From the NCBI GenBank assembly GCA_027924585.1, contig BSBM01000140.1:8481001-8545000 (forward strand): 64,000 nucleotides of DNA. The letters run 5' to 3'. The position numbers were made by a program, and so were the translations under genes. Source of the stretch: Larix kaempferi (Eukaryota > Streptophyta > Pinopsida > Pinales > Pinaceae). Position 1 is the stretch's first letter, and each line of letters starts with the position of its first letter. Shown here in pieces: positions 1 through 11,670 of the stretch. Below the pieces are notes generated by a model, which worked only from the letters and a program-made list of their open reading frames with translations, searched no databases and was not told the origin of the DNA.

Positions 1-447
1 TCCTCCGAGTTGGGTGTGGTAACTAGGGTTATTAGACCCACCATGTGGGGGTCGGCCCAGTCAGTTATAATGGGGTATTTAACCTAATGGTTAAATACGA
101 GCCTACATGTACTTGTGTAAAATACATATCAGAGTAGTGTATAAATAGAGGAGGTGTGTTCCTCATTTGATACACTCACTCACTTGAGGATAGCGCACTT
201 GTGGAGGAGAGGTCTGCTATTGTGGAGGAGGAGATCATGTCTCAGGGTTTCATCTTTGTATATTGCTGGTCATCTATATTGAGGAAGCTTTGCTAGGTTT
301 TCTACCCCATGAGGGTTTCCCAGGATAAATCTCTGTCTCTTGTGTTTATGTTGTGCTTGTTGTTTCTTCAGTGATCCTGTATATGCTATTATTGTGAAAT
401 GGAATGTAATGCTGCTATTTTCTGTCTTAGCATATTAAATATTAACA
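1..447 (+). repeat. 5' LTR of copy A, truncated by window start
   Basis: Bases 1-447 match 7203-7649 with one mismatch that I can see (position 295, a versus g). The LTR ends in the canonical CA immediately before the primer site. A TATA-like box (TATAAATA, 140-147) probably drives transcription. The near identity of the two LTRs implies a recent insertion. Confidence 0.93.
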
Positions 448-459
448 TGGTATCAGAGC
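448..459 (+). other. Primer binding site, initiator tRNA-Met type
   Basis: TGGTATCAGAGC begins directly after the LTR-terminal CA. It is the usual plant LTR-retrotransposon primer site complementary to the 3' end of initiator tRNA-Met. The same site is found in reverse at 18007-18018 in copy B. Confidence 0.92.
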
Positions 460-789
460 TAACCTGAAGGAAGGCAAGGTATGGCACTTACGACACTTGC
501 TTTACTTACGACAATTTGAAGGTTAGGGTTTTACATAGCAAAAACCAGTCATCGTGGAACTTTCGCTATAAATCCATTTTTGCGAAGTTTTAGGGTCTGA
601 AAAGTTTATAGGTCGAAGATAACATCCCCAGGTACCTTTTGTCCAAAGGGAACCCTCAGATTCGTTGTACTTTGTGAGTTATGATCAGTACAAGTTAGGG
701 TTTCTGCCTCTTCCAGATCTCAGTCAAAATCAGGTGACCTAGGAAAAAAGGTCATAACTTGGGCTAGGAAGCTCCAAATGAAATTTCAT

Positions 790-1160
790 AAAAAGTGACA
801 GGTAGTACACAGACTGTACTATCTCAAGAAACGTTTTCAGAGGCCGAAGTTCAACCAGTGACACGTGGCACGCCGTACAAGTTCGCTCTCCTGTTTTATC
901 CCATAAACAAGTCACGTTGCGACACTTGGCATAACTATCTCTCAGAGAGTCCAATTGAGGTCAGACCTGTCAGGATGGAAATATAACAGGTCGAGCTATC
1001 TCAGGAAAAGTTTTTAAAGGCCTAAGTTCAAACAGTGACACGTGGCATGCCGTACAAGTTCGCTCTCCTGTTTTATCCCATAAACAGGTCACGCTGCGAC
1101 ACTTGGCATAACTCTCTCTCAGAAAACCCAATTGAGGTCAGACCTATCAGGATGGAAAGA
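790..1160 (+). repeat. Leader duplication of about 190 bp in copy A
   Basis: Two adjacent diverged copies share the segment around AGTGACACGTGGCA and the following ACAAGTTCGCTCTCCTG, then a shared stretch ending near GTCAGACCT. A corresponding duplication is present inverted in copy B (about 17290-17690). It lies in the untranslated leader and no reading frame is maintained across it. The stretch 1160-3500 has no recognizable gene. Confidence 0.75.
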
Positions 1161-3519
1161 TGACAAGTCAGGCTACTGCAGAAAAAGGGTTTAAGACCCT
1201 GTGGAGCAAAAATTTCAGAGTTATAGCAGAAACAATCAGGTGCATATTTCTGTCAAAACAGAATTATTTTTCAAGCACCTTTATTCATGGCTTCCGGAAT
1301 TTAGGGTTTCGGAGAAAGTTAGAATTTTTGGAATCGGAGTCCACGGCTGAATGCTACTCAGGAAAATCGAAATTTAGAGACCAAGATCGAATTTTTTGGT
1401 TGGGTGGAAGACCGGGCTTGATCAAACCCCAGTTCGGGATTTTGATCGGAAAGATGGAAAATTAGGGCTTCAGCAAAAGTTGGAATTTTTGAAGTCTGTA
1501 ACCACGGCTGGAAACTCCTAAGAAAAATAAGAGTTTAGAGCCTTGGATCGAACCTTTTGTTTGGGCAGAAGGGTGGGCTTCATCAAACCCTAGTTCGGGA
1601 TCCTGTCCAGAAGATCCAGAAGTTTCAAAGGCAATTTTGAGGGGTCAAATTTTGGAAATTCCAAAATTGAAGTATGCTAGTTTGATCAGCTCAGCAAGAC
1701 ATATTCTTTCATCCATTCAGAAGTATGAAAGTCAAAGATTGAATTTTTAGGGTTTCTCTAGAAAACCCTAATCAAGCTCTAGATCAAGTTTCAGGGGGAG
1801 TTGAGGCTAAGGCCTTACATAAGAAGACTACAAGAAGACAGGTATGACTTAAGGAGGCTCAGGTATGTCTTGAAATCTAATTCTTGATTAAGTTCATGAT
1901 GTGTTTGTCTTCATATTATTTATTAGTACAATCTTGATTAATGTTAGAATTGTCTTATCACCCTAGTAACAGTATGAATGCATGTGAATGATCAAATACA
2001 TTCATTGATTAGGGCTATATGATTGTACTAATGCATTATGATGTTGTGTGAGGTTGATGTTGTCTGCTAACAAGATACAGGTACATCACAAAAGACAAAT
2101 CAGGTTCCATGACCATGAAAACATGAAGACAAAGACTCATCCATAATCCTTGTTCTACTTATGAGGTATGTATGACTTTGTTATATTATGCTTAACCTAT
2201 GAGACATGCAGGTTCTACCTCAGGATCTCTAAATCATTGAAGAGATTGTTTAGGTATGTTGTACATAACTAAGTAGGTATACTAATCCAGGTATGTTTCC
2301 CATGAATCTTACCTTGTGTTAGGATCCCTCATATAAGTATACTTGGTATGATTGGTTATGCTTATTCATAAAGTTAGTAATCAAGGGATTATGCATATTA
2401 TGTCTTTTATCTTGATTGATGATATGCATGAGTAAAAGAAGGCTTCCCTGAAATCTTGAATACTAATGTTTATTAACTATAATCATGACTATACATTCTC
2501 AAGATTATTTAGAACTATAATGTTTTGATAACATTTAGAACATACTAATGGGTGTATGTTTGTGTATGAGATCATGAGGATGACACTTGAACATGCACAG
2601 TGGTACAGAATGAATAGAAGTTCAAAAGACATACAGAAGATCAAGCGGGAGGCAACCACACAAACATAAAAGATAAGTATTTGAGTTGTTATTTGAAATA
2701 GTAAATGATATTGCCTGTAATAGGTTGTATGAATATTTGTATTCCTATAATATATCATGCTAAGTGTAAATATTCATAGAACATTGAACAGTATACTACT
2801 AATATGCATATGATTGGTAAGTTGGACAAACATTCCATTGTTGCTTGTCTAGAATGAAACCTCTTTGCTGACATGCTGAGAGTTGTGCACACTCTCGATA
2901 GTATGTTCTGGTAGAGATGGAAGGCATCTAGATAGCCACTGTATGCATACAGGATATGGGAAAGTGTTGTACCAAAGTATTGGTCAAGATAGTTGCATAA
3001 CTATGTAAATGATATCTGTATGCATAATAGGTTATCATGTCAATATGATTTGATGATTATGAAGTATTACTAATCATGTACCTAATTTTGATTTGTAGGA
3101 AAAATCATGATGAATGATGAACAAGCGATGGATGTTCAACAAAAGGATTTACAAATCAAACACACTATAGAAGGCTTGTGGCCAGAAGATTCTCTTAGAA
3201 AAGAGAAAGAGAATCATGATGAGATGTTTGTTCCAAGTGGATAGATAAAACCATTCTCTTAATGGTGTAATTAAAGAAGAAGTGTGATTCAGGTTTTGTA
3301 TGGGTACCCAGGATCGATAATCAATTGATGAGCTTAATGATCACCACGGGTGATGTGGATCTCAACCTTTGCTACAAGGTTGAATATGGTTTTTATACAC
3401 AGATGACATGGATGCAAGAAGGAACTCACCACAGAGTTCGAATAATATTGAGGCTCATATCAGTAGACCCATCTATCGAGAGATGGCACAGATAGATATG
3501 CAAAAAATCATTCAATGCA

Positions 3520-4440
3520 GAGTGTGAATGATGTTCAGTCACAAAGGGAGAATTGACAGTTTCTTGATAAGCTTGGGCTTTACCAAAAGTAAAGTTGTTC
3601 CAAACCTTTACCTTAAGGCTATGGATCATACTATTATTATGATATCCTTCTTATAGGGAATGAGAAACAGATCACGAAAAGAAAGAAGAAGATGGCTGCA
3701 GAAATGAAAAATGAAAGATCTCAGATTGATGCATTACTTCCTAAGTCTGGAAGTATGGCAAGGCTTAGAAGGAATCTTTCTCAACCAGGGAAAGTATGTT
3801 GAGAAATATTAAAAGGAATTGATGTGTTGGAATGGCCACTCTCATGGATTCCAACTTGAAGTTCTTAGCAAATGACTCATTAGAGTTAGTGGATATAACT
3901 CTGTACAGACAAATTACTGAGTCATTGATGTGTCTAACGAATACTAGGTCAGATATATGCTTTGCTGTAAACACCTTGAGTTAGTATCTAGTGGAAACTA
4001 GAAGTGTTCACCTGTTAATTGCAAAGCATGTGATGAGGTACCTAAAGGATACAATAGACTTTGATCTATGGAGATCATGAATTCAAATGGCTACACAGAT
4101 ATTGATTGAGCAGAAAGTGTATCAAGACAGGAAGAGCACATCGAGAAGATGTTATTGTCTGGGATCAGCCATGATCTTGTGGTTTAGCAGGAATCAGTCT
4201 AGTGTGGCTCTCAGCACAAGCGAAATATATGGCTGCTTGCTCTGCTAATTGTGAAACGGCATGGCTTCAGAATTGTTTGACTTAGAGATGGACCCAACTA
4301 TGATCCTATGTGACAAACAGAGAGAATCCAGTGTTCCATGATAAGTCAAAAGCACATAGAGATATGGCATTTCTATATACGAGATATGGAGCAGATAGGA
4401 ATTAAGGTTCGAATTTGTAACAAGTTACCAATGTACTAAC
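3520..4440 (+). pseudogene. Degenerate Copia reverse transcriptase C-terminus and RNase H (copy A)
   Basis: Broken reading frames give recognizable Copia landmarks in order. The RT active-site region reads YYYYDILLIGNEK where Copia has YVDD. It is followed by a QPGKVC/EILKG stretch corresponding to the usual QxKYxxDLL region, then LMCLTNTRSDICFAVN (the SLMYLTxTRPDI block), HVMRYLKGT, and RNase H-like blocks ending in a degenerate QSSVALSTxExEY/MAAC region. Frames shift repeatedly and several stops are present. Integrase and the front half of RT are missing. The same truncated remnant is present in copy B, so the loss predates amplification. It should encode no function. Confidence 0.8.
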
Positions 4441-4694
4441 CAAACCTCTACCAATCCGATGTACCAACCAAACCTCTACCGATCCGATGTACTAACCAAA
4501 CCTCTACCTCAGGTAAAGTTTTCCGAAACAAACTTAATATAGAAGGACCCTCCTCGAAAGGGGGAGTGATGTGATCACTTATGATGAGATTGCCTGCATC
4601 GACAGTGAGGACGATAATGTGAATACCTATATTGGTGATGCCGACAGAGAGGTTTGTGGATGGTCCTTAGACATGGTCTAAAGTGGACATGACA

Positions 4695-6170
4695 GGATTG
4701 CATCATCCTCAAAAGAGCCGTAGACGTATGTCTTCGAGAATGAAGTCCTTGGTGGACATATAGGATTGCATCATCCTCAAAAGAGATGTAGACGTATGTC
4801 TTCGAGAATGAAGTCCTTGGTGGACATATAGGATTGCATCATCCTCAAAAGAGCCGTAGACGTATGTCTCCGAGAATGAAGTCCTTGGTGGACATGATAG
4901 GATTGCATCATCCTCAAGAGAGCCATAGACGTATGTCTCCGAGAATGAAGTCCTTGGTGGACATATAGGATTGCATCATCCTCAAGAGAGCCATAGACGT
5001 ATGTCTTCGAGAATGAAGTCCTTGGTGCACATGAGGGGATTGGATCATCCCTGGACTTCAGTCCTAAAGAGAGCCGTAGACAGGCGTCTCCGAGAAAGCA
5101 GAGGGATTGTATCATCCTTGAACACATGTTCTAAAATGAGCCGTAGACAGAAGTCTCCGAGAAAGAAGAGGGATTGTATCATCCTTGAACATCTGTTCGA
5201 AAGAGAGCCGTAGATGTATGCATCCGATAAATGAAATCCTGAATTAACAGGTAGGGGATTGCATCGTCCCCGGACTGATGTCCCAGAATAGAGCCGTAGA
5301 CATGATGTCTCCGATAAATGAAATCCTGAATTAACAGGTAGGGGATTGCATCGTCCCCGGACTGATGTCCCATAATAGAGCCGTAGACATGATGTCTCCG
5401 ATAAATGAAATCCTGAATTAACAGGTAGGGGATTGCATCGTCCCCGGACTAATGTCCCAGAATAGAGCCGTAGACTGGGTCTCCGATAATGAAGTCCTGA
5501 ATGAACAGGCAGGGGATTGCATCGTCCCCGGACTGAGGTCCCAGAATAGAGCCGTAGACTGGGTCTCCGATAATGAAGTCCTGAATGAACAGGTAGGGGA
5601 TTGCATCGTCCCCGGACTGAGGTCCCAGAATAGAGTCGTAGACTGGGTCTCCAATAATGAAGTCCTAAATGAACAGGCAGGGGATTGCATCGTCCCCGGA
5701 CTGAGGTCCCAGAATAGAGCCGTAGACTGGGTCTCCGATAATGAAGTCCTGAATGAACAGGCAGGGGATTGCATCGTCCCCGGACTGAGGTCCCAGAATA
5801 GAGCCGTAGACTGGGTCTCCGATAATGAAGTCCTGAATGAACAGGCAGGGGATTGCATCGTCCCCGGACTGAGGTCCCAGAATAGAGCCGTAGACTGGGT
5901 CTCCGATAATGAAGTCCTGAATGAACAGGCAGGGGATTGCATCGTCCCCGGACTGAGGTCCCAGAATAGAGCCGTAGACTGGGTCTCCGATAATGAAGTC
6001 CTGAATGAATAGGCAGGGGATTGCATCGTCCCCGGACTGAGGTCCCAGAATAGAGCCGTAGACTGGGTCTCCGATAATGAAGTCCTGAATGAACAGGCAG
6101 GGGATTGTATCGTCCCCAGAATGAGGTCCCAGAATTGATCCGTAGACTGATGTCTCCGAGAATTGAAGAT
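4695..6170 (+). repeat. Minisatellite array with 68-, 87- and 84-bp units (copy A)
   Basis: Units begin GGATTGCATC. Starts at 4695, 4763, 4831, 4900 and 4968 give a 68-69-bp period. Starts at 5254, 5341 and 5428 give 87 bp. From 5428 to about 6100 the period is exactly 84 bp (5428, 5512, 5596, 5680, and so on). All units share a GAGCCGTAGAC core and a GAATGAAGTCCT-like core, so they are diverged relatives. Because 84 and 87 are divisible by three, open frames up to 406 codons appear in several frames on both strands. I regard these as by-products of the repeat, not genes. Confidence 0.95.
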
Positions 6171-6399
6171 AGGACTGCATCGTCCCTGGACCTCGGTTCA
6201 AAATGTACGTGAGAGGACTGCATTGTCCATGAACTGGGTTCAAAATGTACATGATGGGATTGCATCGTCCCTAGACATGAGACTTGTCTTAAAGTGATAA
6301 GGATTGATCATCCTGGAACTTGATCTGGATTGTATCATCCATGGACCTATGTCCTAAAGAGAGCGGGATTGATCATCCTGTAATATGATCATGTGTGTT

Positions 6400-6880
6400 G
6401 CAGGATATGCTGCTATGTATTAGTGAGAATACATGCTTTTAGATGTATTAGTGAGAATACATGATTTTTGATGATAGATGTATTAGTGAGAATACATGCT
6501 TTTGATGATAGATGTATTAGTGAGAATACATGCTATTGATGATATACTTGTATTGTGTGAATACTTGTATGGATGATGTGTATACTTGTATTGTGTGAAT
6601 ACTTGTATTGATGATGTGTATACTTGTATTGGTGTGGATACTAATACTGTTGATCTAGATAACGATTGTGTTGATCTAGATGACAATGATGCTGATCATG
6701 TAGATTGAGATGATCCAGATGCTGTAGATCGAGATAAACTAGATGCTGTAGATCGAGATGATGTGACGATGCTGATGATCGTGTGATGACGATGCTGATG
6801 ATCGTGTGTGACGATGCTGATGATCGTGTGATGACGATGCTGATGATCGTGTGATGACGATGCTGACGATCGTGAGGATT
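6400..6880 (+). repeat. Short-unit tandem arrays in the 3' part of copy A
   Basis: Two small arrays are visible. The first (about 6410-6640) repeats GTATTAGTGAGAATACATG-like and TACTTGTATTGTGTGAA-like units. The second (about 6761-6872) repeats a roughly 23-bp unit around GATGATCGTGTGATGACGATG about five times. Both have larger counterparts in copy B (13250-14000 and 11671-12004). The remaining stretch to 7085 shows only diffuse GAT-rich repeats. Confidence 0.85.
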
Positions 6881-7085
6881 CAGATATTGATGTTGCTGTA
6901 GCTGTTTGAGTGCTACAGAAGATAAAGACTCAGTACTGAAGATGTTGATGTTCCAGTATTGAAGATGTTCCAGTAACTGCCTAAGTTACTGATGATGTTG
7001 AGAAAGCTTCCAATGATTTATAGATGTATCATGTATGATGTTGATGACTCCTTGCTCGTGCAGATACTGTTATAATATCCTTCTC

Positions 7086-7097
7086 GTTAAGGGGGAG
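7086..7097 (+). other. Polypurine tract of copy A
   Basis: GTTAAGGGGGAG lies directly before the TGTTGA start of the 3' LTR, the expected place for the plus-strand primer of reverse transcription. The same motif in reverse (CTCCCCCTTAAC, 11506-11517) precedes the 3' LTR of copy B. Confidence 0.9.
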
Positions 7098-7649
7098 TGT
7101 TGAAATATTGTAACTTCAAAGAATATTATATTTGTATATTATTTATTTCGAAGATGTTCCATACCTCCGATGTGATTATACTATAAATCCGGAGATGTTT
7201 ATTCCTCCGAGTTGGGTGTGGTAACTAGGGTTATTAGACCCACCATGTGGGGGTCGGCCCAGTCAGTTATAATGGGGTATTTAACCTAATGGTTAAATAC
7301 GAGCCTACATGTACTTGTGTAAAATACATATCAGAGTAGTGTATAAATAGAGGAGGTGTGTTCCTCATTTGATACACTCACTCACTTGAGGATAGCGCAC
7401 TTGTGGAGGAGAGGTCTGCTATTGTGGAGGAGGAGATCATGTCTCAGGGTTTCATCTTTGTATATTGCTGGTCATCTATATTGAGGAAGCTTTGCTGGGT
7501 TTTCTACCCCATGAGGGTTTCCCAGGATAAATCTCTGTCTCTTGTGTTTATGTTGTGCTTGTTGTTTCTTCAGTGATCCTGTATATGCTATTATTGTGAA
7601 ATGGAATGTAATGCTGCTATTTTCTGTCTTAGCATATTAAATATTAACA
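7098..7649 (+). repeat. 3' LTR of copy A (552 bp)
   Basis: The LTR runs from TGTTGAAATATT to ATTAACA, so it has TG...CA termini, with a TATA-like box at about 7342. It is 52-53 bp shorter than the LTRs of copy B and of the solo LTR. The missing part corresponds to one of two similar segments ending in GTCGGCC, which suggests a deletion between short direct repeats and defines an LTR subtype. Confidence 0.93.
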
Positions 7650-8453
7650 AAACCGAACTACTTATTCAAATCAAAACAACCTAATATCAACCGCACAATC
7701 AATGAAAATCAATGGTTAAGATTAAATATGCAGGATGCGGGGTAAAGGTCATGGGAATTTATTTTGCAAATATGTACATCCTTTCCGTAATCCGCAATAC
7801 GCAATTGCGCGTTGCGAGTTGCAGAATCGCAACTCTAAATATTAACAAACCAGAAGTTTCCACAATCAGCAATTGCGGGTTGCAAAAACGCAAACAGCAC
7901 TAATTAGAATAATGACCCTTTCGCAATCCACAATCTGCATGCGGATTGTGGGTTGCGGAAACGAAATACGTGAACTTATTATTCAAACACTTTCCGCAAT
8001 CTGCAATTGCGGGTTGCGAGTTGTAGAAATGCAAAGCGCAAAACTATTTCAAAATCCTTCCTGCAATCCGCAATTGCGGACGGGTGCAAACAACCACAAT
8101 TATTGAAAAACAATTCCACATCCGCAATCCGCATTGCGGATTGCGAGTTGCGGAATGAAAATGTTTCAAATCCGAAAACCAAGCTTCTACAATCCACATT
8201 GCGGATTGCGGTTTGCGGAAAGAGACAACTTTTGGTAAAATCAAAGCCTTCGGCAACTCACAAAAACAAACAAAATCAAAGGCATTTTCAAAGGGAAAAA
8301 ATGCTAACTGAATCAAATCATAGTAAAGCAATAAAAGCATGATGAAAAACCCCAAAATAACCATGGAATTTAATCATTACCTTTTCATATAAAAATTCGG
8401 GGCTCCCATGTTTTCTTTAAAACATGGGATTTGTTGTACCTACAACAAATGGC
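7650..8453 (+). repeat. LTR-like repeat with an array of small inverted repeats (5' truncated by copy A)
   Basis: This segment is homologous along its length to 37439-38254. It ends TTGTACCTACAACA and is followed by AATGGCGTCTGGCTGGG, which looks like a primer site, so it may be the end of an LTR on +. Its body repeats a motif of the form GCAATCCGCAATTGCGGGTTGC, itself an inverted repeat, about seven times between 7780 and 8220. Copy A was inserted into it, removing its left end from view. Small frames exist on both strands but differ between the two copies, so it is treated as non-coding. Confidence 0.65.
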
Positions 8454-9850
8454 GTCTGGCTGGGATGAACCAGTTATTTATGTAAATGAAATCTGTAGTT
8501 ACAAGGAAGATATGTCAGTAAACTGATATTTCAACCTATAATTTCAAAATGTTCTCACAAAAATACAACCAAACAATAGAGATAGTCATATGATTGATAT
8601 ATTTCCATCCAAAACCATTTAATGATGATCTCTACCTGATAAGGAAATCTGGAAGTAAATAGGAATCATCTACCATTATGTAATCATAGGAAGCCAGTTT
8701 GTGTTGAACCTTAGAAAAAACTTAGAACCATTCTGGATAACCAAATTATGAGTCACCTTGATTTCATTAATAATTTATTTATGTACAGATGCATTACTGA
8801 AAAATAAATACATTTCCTTTTCTTTTTCTCTTTTCCCTTTTCCTTTGTTTTTAAACTTTTCTCTTTTCTTTTTTGAAAATATAATGAAAATATATGCATA
8901 AGACTTTTGTTGACAAAATACCATTGCCTTGACTTGGTGATCAGATGTTGGCAATGCCATTCACAAACTTGGTTTGGAAACTGAACAAGCTAGCTCGGTA
9001 AGGAGACTCCTTATCTTTCAACTTTTGACACCGAAAGCAATCACCATGGCTTGGTAACCATAAAGTGGTAATTCCAATCCAAAATCAAATTCATGATCAT
9101 GGTAGGGATAGCTTGTAATAAGACCCCCCTATCCTCATATACAACAATTGTCTTGTAAAAAATATATATATATATATATTGATGTGTAAATCACAAGACA
9201 CTACCATGGTTTGGTGACCATATGTTAGTAGTGTTACTCACTGATGTTTTGCAGATCATGAGTGGACCGACATGTGATAGGATATTCCACCTTCTAGTAG
9301 CAATTGAAAGTCATCTCCCTAGCTTGGTGACCAGATGTGGAGATGTCATTCCACTAAACACCTATGACCATAATGGGATGGCTTGTGATAAGACCCCCCA
9401 TCTTGCAATTTACAATTATTAGGGTGAATTATTTTCAAGGTGACTATAATGGGATCCAAAATATATAAAGGTTGACCAGGTTATGAAGATATGTTTCCAT
9501 TCACAAATGAAACATAAGATAAGAAAAACTAATAACTTCCATAACCTCAATTAACCAAATAATACATCTATGAAGATAGTGATTCAGGTGGGAAGGTATC
9601 AATCAGAGCTCTGCAAATATTGACTGTTAATTTCATGAAAATCATTTTCTGATGTAGGATGAGTGAAATTAAAGATGACATTGGAACCTAAAGACTCCAG
9701 ACTAAATTAATCTTTGAAACAGATCGATCCACAGCCTTTTCCACATGTGTGGACATTATTCAAAAATAAAACCAATGTACAAAAGAAAAATCAAATGAAA
9801 ACAAAGAAAGAAAGAAATCAAACCACACTTTATGTACAAGCGAATCTGCT
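8454..9850. other. Unassigned 1.4-kb stretch with diverged internal repeats
   Basis: I find no gene. Between 8900 and 9400 a motif of the form CTTGGTGACCAGATGT recurs four times, and GATAAGACCCCCC occurs twice (about 9118 and 9387). A TA microsatellite lies near 9163-9178. On - there is a long purine tract (about 8815-8870). The stretch may be the 3' untranslated region of Gypsy element G1, whose pol ends at about 9857 on -, or the leader of the LTR-like repeat on the left. I cannot decide. Confidence 0.5.
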
Positions 9851-9856
9851 CAATTA

Positions 9857-10901
9857 AACAAAATACTTTTGAGCAATTGCACATTCACTGGGTAGGTGTC
9901 TGAGATACCTTCCAGTGTCTGCAACCAGACAGTACTAGGACCAAGCTTTTCTATAACAATGAATGGTCCTAGCCATAGGCATTGGAACTTCATGTAATCA
10001 TTTGTGTCTTTGTGTTGCTTATCCTACTTTAACACCAAGTCCCCCACAGTAAACTCCCTATCAGATGAGGACTTCTCATCAAACCACCTCTTTACTAGCT
10101 GTTGATGTTGATACAACTTGTTTTTGGACTTCTCCCTATCTTCTTGTAGCTTGAGTAACATGTCAATTCTGTGCTGGAGTGGGGAAGAATCATCCTCTTG
10201 TATGGACTGTTCCAACTGCAGTGAAGGAATCATGAGGTTGGATGGAAAGATGGCCTCCTTACCATAAACTAAACAGTAAGGGGAGTTTCCTATGGCTTCC
10301 TTTAGGGTGACCCAGTCTTCCCAAAGAGCATTGTATAGCTGGGTGTGACAATATTTATGGTGAGTAGCAATTGTCTTCTTTAAGATGTTAATCAAGTTTT
10401 TGTTAGAAGACTCTGTTAGTCCATTCCCTTATGGATAGTAATTGGTAGAAAACTTCAGCTTTATCCCTTTTTCAAGGGCATACTGTGTAAGATCAATGAA
10501 CAAAAATAAGATGCATTGGCAAACACTAGAAATTCAAGGGCACCAAACCTAGTGACTATTTGGATTTCAAGGAAGTATATCACTTGGTTTGTATTGCATT
10601 GTCTGAGAGGGACTGCCTCTAGCCATCTAGTAAAGTAGTCCATGGCTTTCAAGATGTACTTGTGCTGCAGGGAGGAAGCAAGGTTGATGGTTCCAACAAA
10701 ATCCAGTCCCCATTGTTGAAATGGAAATTGAACTGTTATTGGCTGCAAAGGAAAAGGAAGTTTTTTCATTTTCCCAGCACACTTCTTGCATGCTTCACAT
10801 CTTCTGGCATAAGAGTATTCATCTTTGAACAAAGTAGGCTAGTAGTATCCTGCCCTCGAGATCTTATGTGTAGTGGTTTCTCCTGAGAAGTGCCCTCCTG
10901 C
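9857..10901 (-). pseudogene. G1 integrase, core and C-terminal part
   Basis: On - this resumes after copy B with GGHFSGETTTHKI, the second half of the H2C2 finger. It continues with CEACKKCAGK, the core start WGLDFVGTI (first catalytic Asp), then YFTRWLEAVP. The second Asp region reads FVFANAS where D-N/H-G/A-S is usual, so the residue appears lost. The catalytic Glu is in GLTESSNKNL. The C-terminal part has LVYGKEAIFP, a WFDEK...VGDLVLK chromatin-side segment, and ends PVNVQLLKSILFN before a stop near 9857. A frameshift and stops lie near 10440-10500 and 10020. Not functional. Confidence 0.85.
10897..10901. other. Target site duplication CCTGC, left copy
   Basis: CCTGC abuts the left end of copy B and is repeated at 18623-18627 on the right end. 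Removing 10902-18622 plus one CCTGC restores the continuous GPAGGHF reading of G1 integrase, which supports the call strongly. Confidence 0.95.
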
Positions 10902-11505
10902 TGTTAAAATTCAATATGCTAAGACAGAAAATAGTAGCATTACATTCCATTTCACAATAATAGCATATACAGGATCACTGAAGAAACAACAAGCATAGCA
11001 TAAACACAAGAGACAGAGATTTATCCTGGGAAACCCTCATGGGGTAGAAAACCCAGCAAAGCTTCCTCAATATAGATGACCAGCAATATACAAAGATGCA
11101 AACCCTGAGCATAAGCTCCTTCTCCTCCATAGCAGAACTCTCCTCCACAAATGCGCCTTTCTCAAGTGAGTGAGTGTATGTAATGAGGAACACACCTCCT
11201 CTATTTATACACTACTCTGATATGTATTTTACACAAGTACACGTAGGCTCGTATTTAACCAATAGGTTAAATACCACACTACAACTAACTGGGCCGACCC
11301 CTCTAGGGTGGTCTAATAACCCTTTGACCCACATAACACATACAGGGCCGACCCCTACTAGGGAAGTCTAATAACCCGAGTTACCACATTCCGACGGAGG
11401 AATAAACATCTCCGGATATACAATAAGATCTTCACGGAGGAATGAAACATCTCCGGAATAATAAAGTACAAATATAATATTCTTTGAAGTTACAATATCT
11501 CAACA
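10902..11505 (-). repeat. 3' LTR of copy B, with adjacent polypurine tract
   Basis: On - it starts TGTTGAGATATTG at 11505 and ends GAATTTTAACA at 10902. The purine tract (reverse of CTCCCCCTTAACGAG, 11506-11520) lies next to it. A TATA-like box is present in reverse (TATTTATAC, near 11200). Small open frames inside the LTR are shared by both LTRs only because the LTRs are near identical. Confidence 0.95.
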
Positions 11506-11670
11506 CTCCCCCTTAACGAGAAGGATATTATAACAACATCTGCACGAGCAAGGAGTCATCAACATCATACATGATACATCTATAAATCATTGGAAGCTTT
11601 CTTCAATTTGTCTTCATCAGTAACTCAAACAGTTACTGGTACATCAATGTCAACATCAACATCAACATCA

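Larger units (their letters stand above)
1..7649 (+). mobile_element. Non-autonomous Copia-derived LTR element, copy A (5' end cut by window)
   Basis: The two LTR copies (1-447 partial and 7098-7649) are in direct orientation. A tRNA-iMet-type primer site follows the left one and a purine tract precedes the right one. The 6.65-kb interior has no intact gag, protease or integrase. It holds a duplicated leader, a degenerate Copia RT/RNase H remnant (about 3520-4440) and long minisatellite arrays. A second member with the same layout lies inverted at 10902-18622 and a solo LTR at 62108-62712, so this structure multiplied as a family, presumably with enzymes supplied in trans. It resembles a large LTR derivative (LARD). 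The right flank (7650 on) is a different repeat. The left flank is outside the window, so the TSD cannot be checked. Confidence 0.9.

Noticed and set aside
5045-6265. Open frame of 406 codons on - and several 186-202-codon frames overlapping it on both strands
   Set aside because: All arise from the 84/87-bp tandem array, whose unit length is a multiple of three; no start context, no family, and frames are equally open on both strands.
8815-8870. Long polypurine run on -, considered as the polypurine tract of G1
   Set aside because: The sequence after it (TGTATTTATT on -) does not resemble the outer end of the G1 LTR on the right.
10975-11371. Small frames inside the LTRs (72 and 65 codons), repeated at 18092-18488 and partly at 62242-62639
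   Set aside because: Their conservation is explained by LTR identity; they lie over the promoter and transcript start and change in the short LTR subtype.
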